From: Paraburkholderia piptadeniae
GTDB lineage: Bacteria > Pseudomonadota > Gammaproteobacteria > Burkholderiales > Burkholderiaceae
Assembly (NCBI RefSeq): GCF_900007165.1
Contig: NZ_CYGY02000064.1
Location: 62,001 to 126,000, forward strand
Direction of reading: 5' to 3'
Length of the DNA: 64,000 bases
A program made the translations under genes and the position numbers. A model generated the notes under the pieces. The model was not told where the DNA came from, searched no databases, and worked only from the letters and a program-made list of their open reading frames with translations. This document shows positions 37,039 through 46,424 of the stretch, one piece after another; positions within the stretch are counted from its first letter, which is position 1; each line of letters opens with the position of its first letter.

Positions 37039-37464
37039 GGCGAATCCTGAAGACATTGCGGACCAGGCGCGCGTTACGCATGGGGTCGCGCCGTAGCCGG
37101 CCTCGCGCACGTAGATCGCCATCCATGACCGAACATAACACCACTTTGTCCCAAAAATATTTCCGGGCGCGAATGGGGGTTATTCGGGAGCGGTCATGAG
37201 GGCGCGGCTTTGAGGATGCGAGTGGGGCGCGGGCGTGACGAAAAAGGGCGCGAAGCCTTATGGGCGGGGCTTTGCGCGTGGCGGACAAGGAATCAGGCGA
37301 TGCGCACGCGGCGTACGGCGGCGGGCCAGGTGTTTACGCCGAAGGAGAAGACGAGCCGTCGCGCCGCGGGGAGGAAAGCGAACGGTCCCCCCTCGGCGGA
37401 TCGGAAAAGGAAGCGTTGCGCCGGAAAGTCCCTCACGCGACCATTCCGGCGCTGTCCAGTGGAA
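37039..37464. other. Intergenic region between xdhA and dsbB
   Basis: Over 400 bases upstream of xdhA and past the dsbB end contain no convincing gene. Short Arg-rich open frames on plus are composition artefacts. On minus, an AT-rich GGAAATATTTTTGGGACAAA block and nearby CATGACCG/GGTCATGG half-sites (about 7130-7200 into the 30 kb block, i.e. 37125-37200) are candidate xdhA control elements, not proven. Confidence 0.35.
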
Positions 37465-37971
37465 TCAGCGTGTCCGCCGGTTCCGCCGCAGGCTTATCAC
37501 GAGAGCCAGGAACGCGACGGCGAACCCAACCAGCGACCACTGCGGCAGGGAGAGACCAAGAATCGGCGGATAGGGCGTCTCGCACAGCCCGGCGACCTTG
37601 AACACGCCCGGAAGCCAACGCGCGGGAGGCAGCCCATCGACGATCGGCTGCAGCGCATCAAACCCGCAGCTGAAGTTCGGGTGCGACTGCACATACACAT
37701 GCCGCGCGGCTGTTGCCACGCCGGCGAGCGCAGAGATCAGCGCCAGCGCTTCGAGCGCGCGCACGCCGCGCCATCCGCGCATGGTTGCGCCGATAAAAGC
37801 GAACACGGCGATCAGCAGATAGAAATACCGCTGGATGATGCACAGCGGGCAAGGGTCTTCATGCTCGACGAACTGAAGATAAAGCGCCCCGCCGACGAGC
37901 GCCACACAGACGAGCCCGAGCAGAACGAGGAGGCTGCGCTCGCGGCGCAGCGTGACGTTATCGTTGACCAT
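37465..37971 (-). CDS. dsbB: Disulfide bond formation protein B
   Basis: A 168-residue inner-membrane quinone-dependent oxidase that reoxidises DsbA. Four transmembrane segments are visible. The first periplasmic loop has the redox pair Cys41-Cys44 (DPCPLCIIQRYFY), and the second loop has Cys102 and Cys130 (FSCGFDAL and AGLCETPYP). The motif order and length match DsbB. I chose ATG 37971 (MVNDNVTLRRERSL); the open frame upstream to 38508 runs over the amidase end and is not DsbB-like. Confidence 0.95.
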   Translation of the reverse strand: MVNDNVTLRRERSLLVLLGLVCVALVGGALYLQFVEHEDPCPLCIIQRYFYLLIAVFAFIGATMRGWRGVRALEALALISALAGVATAARHVYVQSHPNFSCGFDALQPIVDGLPPARWLPGVFKVAGLCETPYPPILGLSLPQWSLVGFAVAFLALVISLRRNRRTR

Positions 37972-38081
37972 AATCCTTATAGCGGTTGAGATTCCGAAAA
38001 GGCGTCGCGCGATTCTAGCCGAAGGCCGTGACGCTTGCCGGTGGGCAAAAAACTCCGCGGTGAGCCCGTCGCCAACGGCTG

Positions 38082-39470
38082 TCAGCGGATCGAATTCAAT
38101 ACTGCTTCGACGGCACGTCCTATTCCCAGCAACGCATCGTCCGCGTGCGGCGCGGCGGCCAGCATCAGCCCGACGGGCGCATCGCCGCGCGGATGGCAAG
38201 GCAGCGACAGCGCGCACGCATCGAGAAAATTGAACGCGCTCGGATTGCGCAGCACCAGACCGTTGGCGCGGAAGAACGCGTCGTCGTCGTCGACGAGATC
38301 GGCGACGCGTGGCGGCACGATGGGCGCCGTCGGCGCAACGATGGCATCGAAGCGCTGCCACATCGGACGCGCCTCGGCGAGCACGGCCGCGCGTTCGGCG
38401 AGCAGGTCGAGATAGTCGGCGGCCGTCGCCGGCTCGCCCTTCAGGATGCGCGCGAGCACGCGCGGATCGTAGTCGCCGCGATGCGCTTCGAGTAGCGGCC
38501 TGTGCCATGCGTACGCCTCGATCGGCGAAAAGCCGAAGCGGTTGATCTCGGCGAGGCGGTCGAGCGGCGCAAAGCGCACGTCGCTGACGATCGCGCCCGC
38601 CGCTTCCAGGTGCTTCAGCGCGGCGTCATAGGCCTGCGCGACTTCCGGCTCGATGCCGTCCGTCACGTAGTGATTCAGCACGCCGAGCCGCACGCCTTCG
38701 AGCGGTCGCGCGGCCGGGACGACGGGTTCCAGCCCCGCGAGAATCCGGTCGACGAGCGCGCAGCACGCGACCGTCACGCCGATCGGACCGAACGCGTCGA
38801 GGGTTGGCGAGAGCGGCACGCCGCCTTGCTTCGGCACGCGGTCGGCCGTCGGCTTGAAGCCCGTCAGGCCGCACAGCGCGGCGGGGATGCGCAGCGAACC
38901 GCCCGTGTCGCTGCCGAGCGCGACGGCCGCCATGCCATCCGCCACCGACGCGGCTGCGCCCGACGACGATCCGCCCGACACCCGCTCGTCGCCTTTCACG
39001 CCGCGCCGGTACGGCGACAGCGGATTGCCGTAGTGCGGATTCAGCCCGAGGCCGGAAAACGCAAATTCACTCATGTTCGTGCGGCCGACGATCACGGCGC
39101 CCGCACGTTTGAGCCGCGCGACGGCGGGGGCATCCGACGCGGCGGGCGCGGCGCCCGCCAGTGCCGTCGAGCCGGCGCGCGTCACCTGGCCTTCGATGTC
39201 GAACAGGTCTTTCACCGACACGGGAATGCCCGCCAGCGGCGACAGCACAGTGCCGGCGGCGCGCAGGCGGTCGTGCGCGTCGGCCGTCGCGCGGGCGTTG
39301 TCGGCGTCGACGTGCATGAAGACGACCGCGCCCTGGCCGGCGGGATCGGCGATGCGTTCGAGCGCGGCTTCGACGAGCGCGCGGCTCGTGGTGCGGCCGG
39401 CGGCGAGGTCGGCGCCAAGCTGGGCAAGCGGCGGGAAGGGCGTGAAATCGGTGGACGTGGCAGTGGTCAT
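38082..39470 (-). CDS. Amidase (amidase signature family)
   Basis: A 462-residue hydrolase of the amidase signature family. The catalytic Ser-cisSer-Lys triad is visible: Lys87 in GIPVSVKDLF, the cis-Ser in VSGGSSSGAAASVA (166-171), and the nucleophile Ser192 in SDTGGSLRIPA. It is shorter than, and not in an operon with, GatC/GatB, so a free amidase is more likely than a tRNA amidotransferase subunit. The substrate is unknown. It is monocistronic on minus and divergent from the Kef-like antiporter. Confidence 0.9.
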   Translation of the reverse strand: MTTATSTDFTPFPPLAQLGADLAAGRTTSRALVEAALERIADPAGQGAVVFMHVDADNARATADAHDRLRAAGTVLSPLAGIPVSVKDLFDIEGQVTRAGSTALAGAAPAASDAPAVARLKRAGAVIVGRTNMSEFAFSGLGLNPHYGNPLSPYRRGVKGDERVSGGSSSGAAASVADGMAAVALGSDTGGSLRIPAALCGLTGFKPTADRVPKQGGVPLSPTLDAFGPIGVTVACCALVDRILAGLEPVVPAARPLEGVRLGVLNHYVTDGIEPEVAQAYDAALKHLEAAGAIVSDVRFAPLDRLAEINRFGFSPIEAYAWHRPLLEAHRGDYDPRVLARILKGEPATAADYLDLLAERAAVLAEARPMWQRFDAIVAPTAPIVPPRVADLVDDDDAFFRANGLVLRNPSAFNFLDACALSLPCHPRGDAPVGLMLAAAPHADDALLGIGRAVEAVLNSIR

Positions 39471-39640
39471 GGCGTGCGCGGCGGGTACGGTTGACGATGG
39501 CTGGAATCGTATTGTGACGCTTCAGACGGGACACGCGCCAATCGTGCGCAATGCATTCCGTCGCGCGTCGCCACCATCATCTTTCACCGTTCGTGCGGTA
39601 CCATCGCGCTCTCTGTATTACTTTTTGTAAGGAAAGGCCC

Positions 39641-41398
39641 ATGCACCACGGAATCGGCTTCATTCAGGATCTGGCAGTCGTGATGGCGCTCGCGGGCGTC
39701 GTCACCGTGCTGTTCCATCGCCTGAAGCAGCCGGTGGTGCTCGGCTATATCGCGGCGGGCGTGATCATCGGGCCGTACACGCCGCCGTTCCAGCTGATCC
39801 ACGACGAACAGACCATCCAGACGCTCGGCGAGCTTGGCGTCGTGTTCCTGATGTTCTCGCTGGGGCTCGAATTCAGCCTGCGCAAGCTGGTCGAGGTCGG
39901 CGCGACGGCCATCGTGGCGGCGCTATCGGAGATCGTGCTGATGCTGTGGATCGGCTACGAGATCGGCAGCGCGTTTGGCTGGAGCCCGATGGATTCGCTG
40001 TTCCTCGGCGCGATTCTCGCGATTTCGTCGACCACGATCATCGTCAAGGCGCTCGCCGATCTGGGCCTGAAGCGCGAGAGTTTCGCGCAACTGGTGTTCG
40101 GCATTCTGATCGTCGAGGACATTCTCGGCATCGCGATGCTCGTGCTGCTGTCGGGCATCGCGCAGACGGGCGAGCTGTCGGCGGGCATCGCGCTCGTCAC
40201 GCTGGGCAAGCTGCTGCTGTTCATGACGGTGTCGCTGGTGGTCGGGATACTCGTCGTGCCGCGCGCGCTCAGCTACGTCGCGAAATCGCAGAGCGACGAA
40301 ATGCTGCTCGTCTCCGTGCTGGGTTTCTGCTTCGCGTTCTGCCTGCTGGTCGTCGAGCTGGACTACAGCATCGCGCTCGGCGCATTCCTGATCGGCGCGA
40401 TCATGGCCGAGTCGCGCCATCTACATCGGATCGAGCATCTGATCGCGCCGTTGCGCGATATGTTTTCCGCAATCTTCTTCGTGACGATCGGGCTGATGCT
40501 GAATCCGGCCGTGCTGGTCGACTACGCATGGCCGATCGCGGTGATCACGATCGCGGTGATCGCCGGCAAGATCATGTCGTGCGGCCTCGGCACTTTTCTC
40601 GCGGGCAAGGACGGGCGCACGGCGATGCGCGTCGGCATGACGGTGTCGCAGATCGGCGAGTTCTCGTTCATCATCGCGTCGCTCGGGCTTACGCTTAAGG
40701 TGACGAGCGCGTTTCTCTATCCGATCGCCGTCGCCGTGTCCGCGCTGACGACGCTCTTCACGCCGTATCTGATCCGCGCCGCAGATCCCCTCACGCGGCG
40801 TCTGGGCCACGCGATGCCGCCCACCGTCGCCAACGTGTTCGCCATGTACGGACAGTGGCTCGGCAGCCTGCGGCCGGCCTCCGGCGGGCCGACGGTGTTC
40901 GGTCTCACGCGGCGGATCATCCTGCAGATCGCGGTCAATCTGGCCATCGTCGCGGCCGTTTTTCTGGGCGCATCGTACGGCGCGCCATATGGAAGCCGCT
41001 TCATCACAGAATGGCTGCCGTCCGAGCCGATGCAGCGCGTCGTGCTGTGGAGCGCGGCGCTCGTCGTCTCGATGCCGTTTCTCGTCGCCGTCTACCGGAA
41101 GACGAAGTCGCTCGCGCTGCTGCTCGCCGAAATCAGCGTGCAGCCGGCGAAGGCGGGGCGGTTCACGAGCGCGATCCGCTACGCCATTTCGGACCTCGTG
41201 CCCGTCGTCTCGATGCTGGGCGTGTTCCTGCTCGTCTCGGCGCTGTCGAGCGCGATCCTGCCGCCGACGGGTCTGCTCGTCGCCGTGCTGCTGGTTGCCG
41301 CGCTGCTGCTGGCGGTGCTCTGGCGCTGGTGCGTGCGGATTCACGCGACCATGCAGATCGCGCTGCGCGAAACCTTCGACGAACAGCCGGACCCGTGA
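39641..41398 (+). CDS. CPA2-family (Kef-type) monovalent cation:proton antiporter
   Basis: A 585-residue membrane protein with about 13 hydrophobic segments. The family signatures are LKQPVVLGYIAAGVIIGP near the N-terminus, ELGVVFLMFSLGLEFSLRKL, and the conserved FGILIVEDILGIAML pore Asp region. The C-terminus has more helices but no TrkA-N (NAD-binding) domain, so it is a truncated-type Kef relative. The start ATG 39641 (MHHGIGFIQDL) follows AAGGAAAGG; an in-frame ATG at 39551 is weaker. The transported ion (K+ or Na+) is not predictable. Confidence 0.92.
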   Translation: MHHGIGFIQDLAVVMALAGVVTVLFHRLKQPVVLGYIAAGVIIGPYTPPFQLIHDEQTIQTLGELGVVFLMFSLGLEFSLRKLVEVGATAIVAALSEIVLMLWIGYEIGSAFGWSPMDSLFLGAILAISSTTIIVKALADLGLKRESFAQLVFGILIVEDILGIAMLVLLSGIAQTGELSAGIALVTLGKLLLFMTVSLVVGILVVPRALSYVAKSQSDEMLLVSVLGFCFAFCLLVVELDYSIALGAFLIGAIMAESRHLHRIEHLIAPLRDMFSAIFFVTIGLMLNPAVLVDYAWPIAVITIAVIAGKIMSCGLGTFLAGKDGRTAMRVGMTVSQIGEFSFIIASLGLTLKVTSAFLYPIAVAVSALTTLFTPYLIRAADPLTRRLGHAMPPTVANVFAMYGQWLGSLRPASGGPTVFGLTRRIILQIAVNLAIVAAVFLGASYGAPYGSRFITEWLPSEPMQRVVLWSAALVVSMPFLVAVYRKTKSLALLLAEISVQPAKAGRFTSAIRYAISDLVPVVSMLGVFLLVSALSSAILPPTGLLVAVLLVAALLLAVLWRWCVRIHATMQIALRETFDEQPDP

Positions 41399-41581
41399 TG
41401 CAAAGCGTCATCGAAGTGGCGCATGATGGCGTCGCGCGGATGCAATCGGGGACGTTCGCACAACGTTGCATGTTGTGACGTGATGTGACGAAATGTGTGC
41501 TGGTTTGCCGCCGCAAGGCGCGAGGCGGATAATGATTCGTGTCTATTTGTTCGCGCGCCAGGACGCGTTTGGACTACAGTC

Positions 41582-42937
41582 ATGAGCGAAAACAATTCCG
41601 ATAACGCCGGCGCCCCCGGCACCCCCACTCCTTCGGCGAGCCAGCCGGGCGCGCCGAAACCCGCACCGGCTCCGACTCCCACACCCGCCAAAGAAGCGGC
41701 CTCCACCGATTCCCCCGAAAGCGCCTCCAACGTGACGCCCAGGGACGCCCCCGCGACGCGACGCAACGAGGCCGAGCACGCGCGCGCAAGCGCCGCGGAG
41801 GCCACCGCGCAGCAGGAAGCGGCGGCCCGCGTGCAGTCGGTCGTATCGAGCGCGGAGCGGGCAGCGGCGCAAGCGGGAAGGCCCGCGGGAACGGCGGACG
41901 CAGCGGGCGCCGCCGCGGCGGCGCGCGTCGGCGGCGAGCCGGACGGCACGCTCGGCGCATCGGCGAAACCCAGTGGCTCGCCGCCGCCCGGTTTCGGCTC
42001 GGCACCGGATTTCAGCGCGGCCAATCCGCCGCCCGCCACCGCCATTCCGCCGGGACCGCCCGCGTATCTGAAGCGCAGCGATTCGGCGTGGTCCGTCTTC
42101 GGACGGGTCATGGCGGCGCGCGCGCGCCAGCTGTTCGACCGCGCGGGGCGCAGGATCACGCAGCGAACGCTGCGCATCGGCGTGTCGGCGCGGATATTCC
42201 ATCCGGAGCCGGGCGCGAAGGGGCTGCGCGGCAAGACGCTGCAGTACTTGGAAGAATCGATTGCGCACTGGGTGATGTCGCGCGACGTGCTCGTGTTCAT
42301 GATTCCGACGGTCGGCCATCAGGGCATGCTGCACCCGAGCAACATCCGTCTGCGCGACTACGCGAAGCATCTGGACGGCCTGCTGCTGCAAGGCGGCGCC
42401 GACGTGTCGCCGCAAACCTATGCCGAAGTCGCGACGCGGCCCGAATGGCCCGGCGACCGCGTGCGCGACATGTACGAGCTGGAGCTGCTGCACGAGTTCA
42501 TCGAGTCAGGCAAGCCGGTGCTGGGCGTGTGCCGCGGCTGCCAGCTGATCAATGTCGCGTTCGGCGGCACGCTGTATCAGGACATCGCCAGCGACGTGCC
42601 GACGGCGGGCGTCCACGTCAACGAACATTACGATCAGCACCGTCACTCGGTTCACTTTCCGGAGGGCTCGACACTCGTCAACATGTTCCCCGGACGGCGC
42701 GAGGCAATCGTCAACTCGATCCACCACCAGGCGGTCAACCAGTTGGGACGCGATCTGAATATCGAAGCGGTGTCGGCGTCGGACGGCATCATCGAAGCCG
42801 TGCGCTACCGGCGTGCACCGTTCGTGATGGGCGTGCAGTGGCACCCCGAGTTCCACCGCGCGGGCGGCCCGGAACTGCTCGATTGCACGCCGCTGCTCGA
42901 TACGTTCTTGCGAGTCGCGCGCGAAACGCGCTTCTGA
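41582..42937 (+). CDS. Gamma-glutamyl-gamma-aminobutyrate hydrolase-like class I amidotransferase
   Basis: The 451-residue protein has two parts. The first 160 or so residues are low-complexity Ala/Pro/Ser/Thr-rich sequence. After it comes a peptidase C26/PuuD-like domain (from RIGVSARIFHPEPG, about 200) with the nucleophile Cys317 (LGVCRGCQLINVAFGG) and the catalytic His/Glu in VQWHPEFHRAGG. PuuD-type enzymes cleave gamma-glutamyl amides such as gamma-Glu-GABA in polyamine breakdown. No other polyamine gene is nearby, so substrate is open. ATG 41582 was chosen over 41495 as it begins the low-complexity tail. The N-terminal extension is unusual for the family. Confidence 0.88.
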   Translation: MSENNSDNAGAPGTPTPSASQPGAPKPAPAPTPTPAKEAASTDSPESASNVTPRDAPATRRNEAEHARASAAEATAQQEAAARVQSVVSSAERAAAQAGRPAGTADAAGAAAAARVGGEPDGTLGASAKPSGSPPPGFGSAPDFSAANPPPATAIPPGPPAYLKRSDSAWSVFGRVMAARARQLFDRAGRRITQRTLRIGVSARIFHPEPGAKGLRGKTLQYLEESIAHWVMSRDVLVFMIPTVGHQGMLHPSNIRLRDYAKHLDGLLLQGGADVSPQTYAEVATRPEWPGDRVRDMYELELLHEFIESGKPVLGVCRGCQLINVAFGGTLYQDIASDVPTAGVHVNEHYDQHRHSVHFPEGSTLVNMFPGRREAIVNSIHHQAVNQLGRDLNIEAVSASDGIIEAVRYRRAPFVMGVQWHPEFHRAGGPELLDCTPLLDTFLRVARETRF

Positions 42938-42955
42938 TTTCTCCTCTTTCTGGCG

Positions 42956-43000
42956 ATGCGCGGGCGCACATCCGATGTGACGCCCGCGTTTCTTTTTGCG
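42956..43000 (+). terminator. Probable rho-independent terminator
   Basis: An imperfect stem GCGGGCG-ACAT/ATGT-CGCCCGC is followed by TTTCTTTTT, about 20 bases after the amidotransferase stop. A two-base bulge lowers certainty. Confidence 0.6.
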
Positions 43001-43203
43001 TCGGCGGTTGGTGGCGGCGGTCGTCTCGATTTCCGGGCTCAATTCACAAATACGGCGCGTGTTTTACGATTTTTTGCGTTTGCGCATCGGATTGCTTAGT
43101 TGTCCATTTATCTCGATTTAAAGTCCTGTAGCCGCGCGTCAGAAAGGGCAAAATCCGCGCGATAATCCGAGGCTGTTTCTGGATACGCATGGAGTATCGA
43201 CGT

Positions 43204-43950
43204 ATGAAGTACCCCTTGGATCTGCGCCGCATAGGATTGCTTGCGATTACCTGCGCGCTCATGCACGGCGGCATCGCGTGGGCGGCGGGCAAGGCGGCGT
43301 CGAACCCTGACGTCGCTCGCGCGAGCGCTGCCAAAGTCGCCCAGGCCGATGCGTTGTCTGACGCGCAAACCGATGCGGACGCCGTCGCCGAACCGGCCAG
43401 TGAAGCGAATTCCGACGCGAACTCGGGCGCGGGCGGCGGCGTGCAGGGCGATGTCGCCGATCTGATGCAACTGATCCACGACGGCGCGCTCACGGAAATG
43501 CGCACGACGTATAACGGCGGCTACGGCGCATCGATGTTCTTCTACGCGCAGGACATGACGTACTACATCGCGCTGTTCCAGAACAAGCGCTTCTGGCGCG
43601 TCATCAGGACGTCCGATCAGGCGCGCGCCGAAGCCATTTATGCGGGCTTTGCGCGGCAGACGGCGCAGCTTGCCGAAGTCGAAATCCGCAGGACGCAATT
43701 GCAGGCGCAGAACGCGTCGATAGAACGCGTGATCAGCGAGTCGCAGGCACGCGCGCAGCGTTTGCAGGCGGACATCCAGGTGGCGCGTGCCCAGGAAGCG
43801 AAGGTCGCGGACTACCAGCGGCAAACACAGGACGAAATGCTTGCCTTGCGCGAAGAAAAGGAAAAGGCGCAGTCGCAATTGCGGCAGTTGCAGCAGCAGG
43901 TTCTGCAATTGCAGCGTCAGGCGGAGGCGGGATTGCCTGGCGGGCGCTGA
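43204..43950 (+). CDS. DUF2968 periplasmic coiled-coil protein
   Basis: The 248-residue protein has a signal peptide (LLAITCALMHGGIAWAA), a low-complexity Ala/Asp/Glu linker, and a central domain (EMRTTYNGGYGASMFFYAQDMTYYIALFQNKRFWRVI). The C-terminal half is a long coiled coil (QAQNASIERVISESQARAQR to QLRQLQQQVLQLQRQ). This arrangement is the DUF2968 family of Burkholderiaceae, whose function is unknown. I chose ATG 43204 because GGAG lies about 9 bases upstream; ATG 43189 is in frame. A strong terminator follows. Confidence 0.88.
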   Translation: MKYPLDLRRIGLLAITCALMHGGIAWAAGKAASNPDVARASAAKVAQADALSDAQTDADAVAEPASEANSDANSGAGGGVQGDVADLMQLIHDGALTEMRTTYNGGYGASMFFYAQDMTYYIALFQNKRFWRVIRTSDQARAEAIYAGFARQTAQLAEVEIRRTQLQAQNASIERVISESQARAQRLQADIQVARAQEAKVADYQRQTQDEMLALREEKEKAQSQLRQLQQQVLQLQRQAEAGLPGGR

Positions 43951-44004
43951 GGGTGCCCTCGGCAGGCTTCAAGTGAAGCCGCGCTGCGCGTCGCGCTCTG
44001 CCAT

Positions 44005-44052
44005 AAAAGAACACCCCAAAAGCTGGCGTTCGGCTTTTGGGGTGTTCTTTTG
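44005..44052. terminator. Strong bidirectional terminator
   Basis: A long stem AAGAACACCCCAAAAGC/GCTTTTGGGGTGTTCTT with a short loop is bordered by A- and T-runs. It sits between the converging DUF2968 gene and the unrecognised minus-strand gene. Confidence 0.9.
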
Positions 44053-44099
44053 TGCGTGGGCGCGGAGTCTTGTTTGACGGGCGCGCTAGCTGACCTGTC

Positions 44100-45254
44100 C
44101 TACTTCGAGAAGCGATCGGGTATTTCGGTGACGCGTCGTTGCGATATCTGGTTCATCCACTCGGTGCTGTCCGTATCGACGTGTCCACGCGCGATGGCGG
44201 CGGGTGCAATGCCGTGCATGCCCGCCGACATGGTGACGGAAGCATAGTCGCTGTTGGCTCGCGGCGACGGCGCGAACGGCGAGTAGGCGCCCGCCATCGA
44301 CGGCTGCGGACGCGTGCGATGCAGCGTGCCGTGTGTCGGGTGACGCCCTGCGTCTGGCTGCGACCGCCAACTGTAGCGCGGCTCGGCATCGAGCGAACGG
44401 AATGTCGGATGCGGAGCGCGGTGCGTGCCGGCGTTGATAATGGCGTCGCGCTCCCGCTTCGTCGAATGCTTTCGGCTCGCGCCTCGTGCGAATCGATCGG
44501 TGTCTGACCGGTCCGTGGCGTGTCTCGGCGACGCACTCGCATTGGTATCGACGGCGCGCCGGGCAACTGGGAAGGCGCGTTCGGATGCGGCTCCGTTGCC
44601 GACGTCGAAGCGCCCGGCGTTCGCGGTAGGTGCGTCCGGCGTGTCTGCTGTCTGCGGCGCCGTTTGCCCGGATGAGCGTGCGTTCAGATCGCCGCGAGCG
44701 CGATTCCAGGTGTCGCGCGCGTCAGTCGATCTCGCGACTTTTCCGGTGCGGCGATGTTCGGAGGTAGCGGCATCATCGTCGACATGCGTTGCGCGGGCGT
44801 TGAGCGTCACGTCAGGCGCGGCTGCCAGCGTTGGCGCCGGCGGTTGCCGCTGCTGGCTCGCGACGAGCCACGCAATGACGGCCGCGCCGCTGATCGCGCA
44901 TGCACCGCCCGCAATCGTGTTCCATTGACGGTTCTTGCGCTTGAACGAGCGCGCCGGATGACGCAAGTCGAGCGGAATGGCACTGCCGATGGGTGCGACA
45001 GCCGGCGCGCTCGGGGCGGCCGGCTGGCGGCGCAGGGTCTGCGGGTCCCAGCGGCACATCGCGCGAATCGCGGCGGCGTTCAGGCAGAACGTGCGCATCA
45101 TCGCCGTGTACAGGACTTTCAGTTCCTTTCGAAGGCTGATGTTCGGCGGCAACAGCGACCATTCACGGCCAATGGAGCGCGAGACCAGCTCGAGAGGGCG
45201 GAGGCGCGGCATCGCCATGGCGCCGGCAATGAGAGTGAATTGTGGTGTCGACAC
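44100..45254 (-). CDS. Hypothetical membrane-anchored protein with disordered C-terminal half
   Basis: I do not recognise this protein of about 384 residues. The N-terminal part (PQFTLIAGAMAMPRLRPLELV, then a basic stretch RKELKVLYTAMMRTFCLNAAAIR) leads to a single transmembrane segment (TIAGGACAISGAAVIAWLVAS, about residues 115-135). After it come some 250 residues rich in Ala, Arg, Asp, Ser and Thr with no predicted domain. Codon bias is that of the genome, so it looks like a real gene. I prefer GTG 45254, preceded by GAGG with 8-base spacing, over ATG 45317. It would place the disordered half in the periplasm if the N-terminus is cytoplasmic. Confidence 0.65.
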   Translation of the reverse strand: MSTPQFTLIAGAMAMPRLRPLELVSRSIGREWSLLPPNISLRKELKVLYTAMMRTFCLNAAAIRAMCRWDPQTLRRQPAAPSAPAVAPIGSAIPLDLRHPARSFKRKNRQWNTIAGGACAISGAAVIAWLVASQQRQPPAPTLAAAPDVTLNARATHVDDDAATSEHRRTGKVARSTDARDTWNRARGDLNARSSGQTAPQTADTPDAPTANAGRFDVGNGAASERAFPVARRAVDTNASASPRHATDRSDTDRFARGASRKHSTKRERDAIINAGTHRAPHPTFRSLDAEPRYSWRSQPDAGRHPTHGTLHRTRPQPSMAGAYSPFAPSPRANSDYASVTMSAGMHGIAPAAIARGHVDTDSTEWMNQISQRRVTEIPDRFSK

Positions 45255-45427
45255 GGTCTTCGCCTCGTTCCCTCGTTTTTGTTGGCGTTCTTGGAGCCTC
45301 GAAGCGGCAGACAACATCAGGTGTGAACCGGCATCCTGCCTACGCTGCCCGTCGGGGCCTTCGACGCGGCATGGTGGCAGGCGGATGCAGATCGATCGAT
45401 CAGATAATTCCCAAAACTGATCGGGTA

Positions 45428-45985
45428 TCAGTGATAGTCAGAAGTGCGATCCAGCCGATACACGTATCTCAATGCGGTGATATCGACACCGCCCATATGA
45501 TCGGGCTCCGCGCCTGAAAGCTGCCAGCCCTGTCGCTCGTAGAACGCGATCGCGGGCGCGTTGCCTTCGAGCACATAGAGATAGAGCTGTGCTTCTCCGT
45601 GTTCGCGCGCCCAGTCCTGAGCGGCGCGCATCAGCAGCTTGCCCGCGCCGACGCCCTGGTGCGCGGGCAGCGCATGCAGGTTGTCGAGCAGCACGCCCCA
45701 CGGCGAATCCGGCTGACGCTCGACGCACATGAAGCCGATCGGCTCTCCGGCGCGCTCGGCGATCAGCACGATGCGCCGGTCGGCGCCGGGCGCCGAGAGC
45801 CGCGCGCGCCAGTAGGACGCGCGCTCTTGCACGACTTCGCCATCGAGAAACTCATCGGGCAGCAGCCCGCGGTACGTCGCTTGCCAGCTTGCGCTATGGA
45901 TGGCGGCGATGAGATCGGAGTCGGCCTCGGTGGCGGGTCGCAGCGTGAGGCTCGACAGAGCGGGTGGCGAAGCAGGATCAGGCAT
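45428..45985 (-). CDS. GNAT-family N-acetyltransferase
   Basis: A 185-residue acetyl-CoA-dependent acetyltransferase. The chain starts SSLTLRPATEADSDLIAAIHSASW. The acetyl-CoA loop is LHALPAHQGVGAGKLLMRAAQDWA, with the Q/RxxGxG/A pattern, and motif B is LYLYVLEGNAPAIAFYERQGWQLSG. The substrate is not predictable; relatives act on proteins, amino acids or small amines. ATG 45985 (MPDPASPPALS) is chosen over 46153, which would add a non-conserved 56 residues. Confidence 0.88.
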   Translation of the reverse strand: MPDPASPPALSSLTLRPATEADSDLIAAIHSASWQATYRGLLPDEFLDGEVVQERASYWRARLSAPGADRRIVLIAERAGEPIGFMCVERQPDSPWGVLLDNLHALPAHQGVGAGKLLMRAAQDWAREHGEAQLYLYVLEGNAPAIAFYERQGWQLSGAEPDHMGGVDITALRYVYRLDRTSDYH

Positions 45986-46424
45986 TACAGCGGTACCGGG
46001 GGGAAGCAGACAGGTTGGACGGGTCAAAAGCAGGACGAACTCAGCAGGTCGAATTCGCCAAGACTCACGATACGGCGCATAGCCTCCGGCGTCATCTGGC
46101 AGCGCGGGAGCGTCGATAGCTGCATCGAAAGAATTTTCCTGAAAGTGCGCCAATGTAAGTAAATTGTATTGGCTGCGCGACGTTCTCAGTAACGTTATTG
46201 TCGGGGTTCGCGCATCTCGTAAGCGAGATCACAGGTTTACCCTGATACATCGGTGTGATTCGCAGGATCAGCGTACCGCGCCCATGTGAACGCCGTGCCC
46301 GGGCCAATCGCATGTGCCTCTGCCGCCGCCCGATCCGGGCATCCATGTTTCCGTGCGGATCGTTTCCACTGCCCAGTGCCGCCTTTGCGCAGGTTGCGGG
46401 CCAATACCCGATACCGAGATCGAC
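45986..46424. other. Intergenic region between GNAT gene and broken MFS gene
   Basis: The gap of about 440 bases separates divergent genes. A partial inverted repeat GCCAAT...ATTGGC (about 46149-46173) and ACGTT...AACGT (about 46180-46195) lie in an AT-rich stretch likely to hold the symporter promoter. No gene is supported here. Confidence 0.4.
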
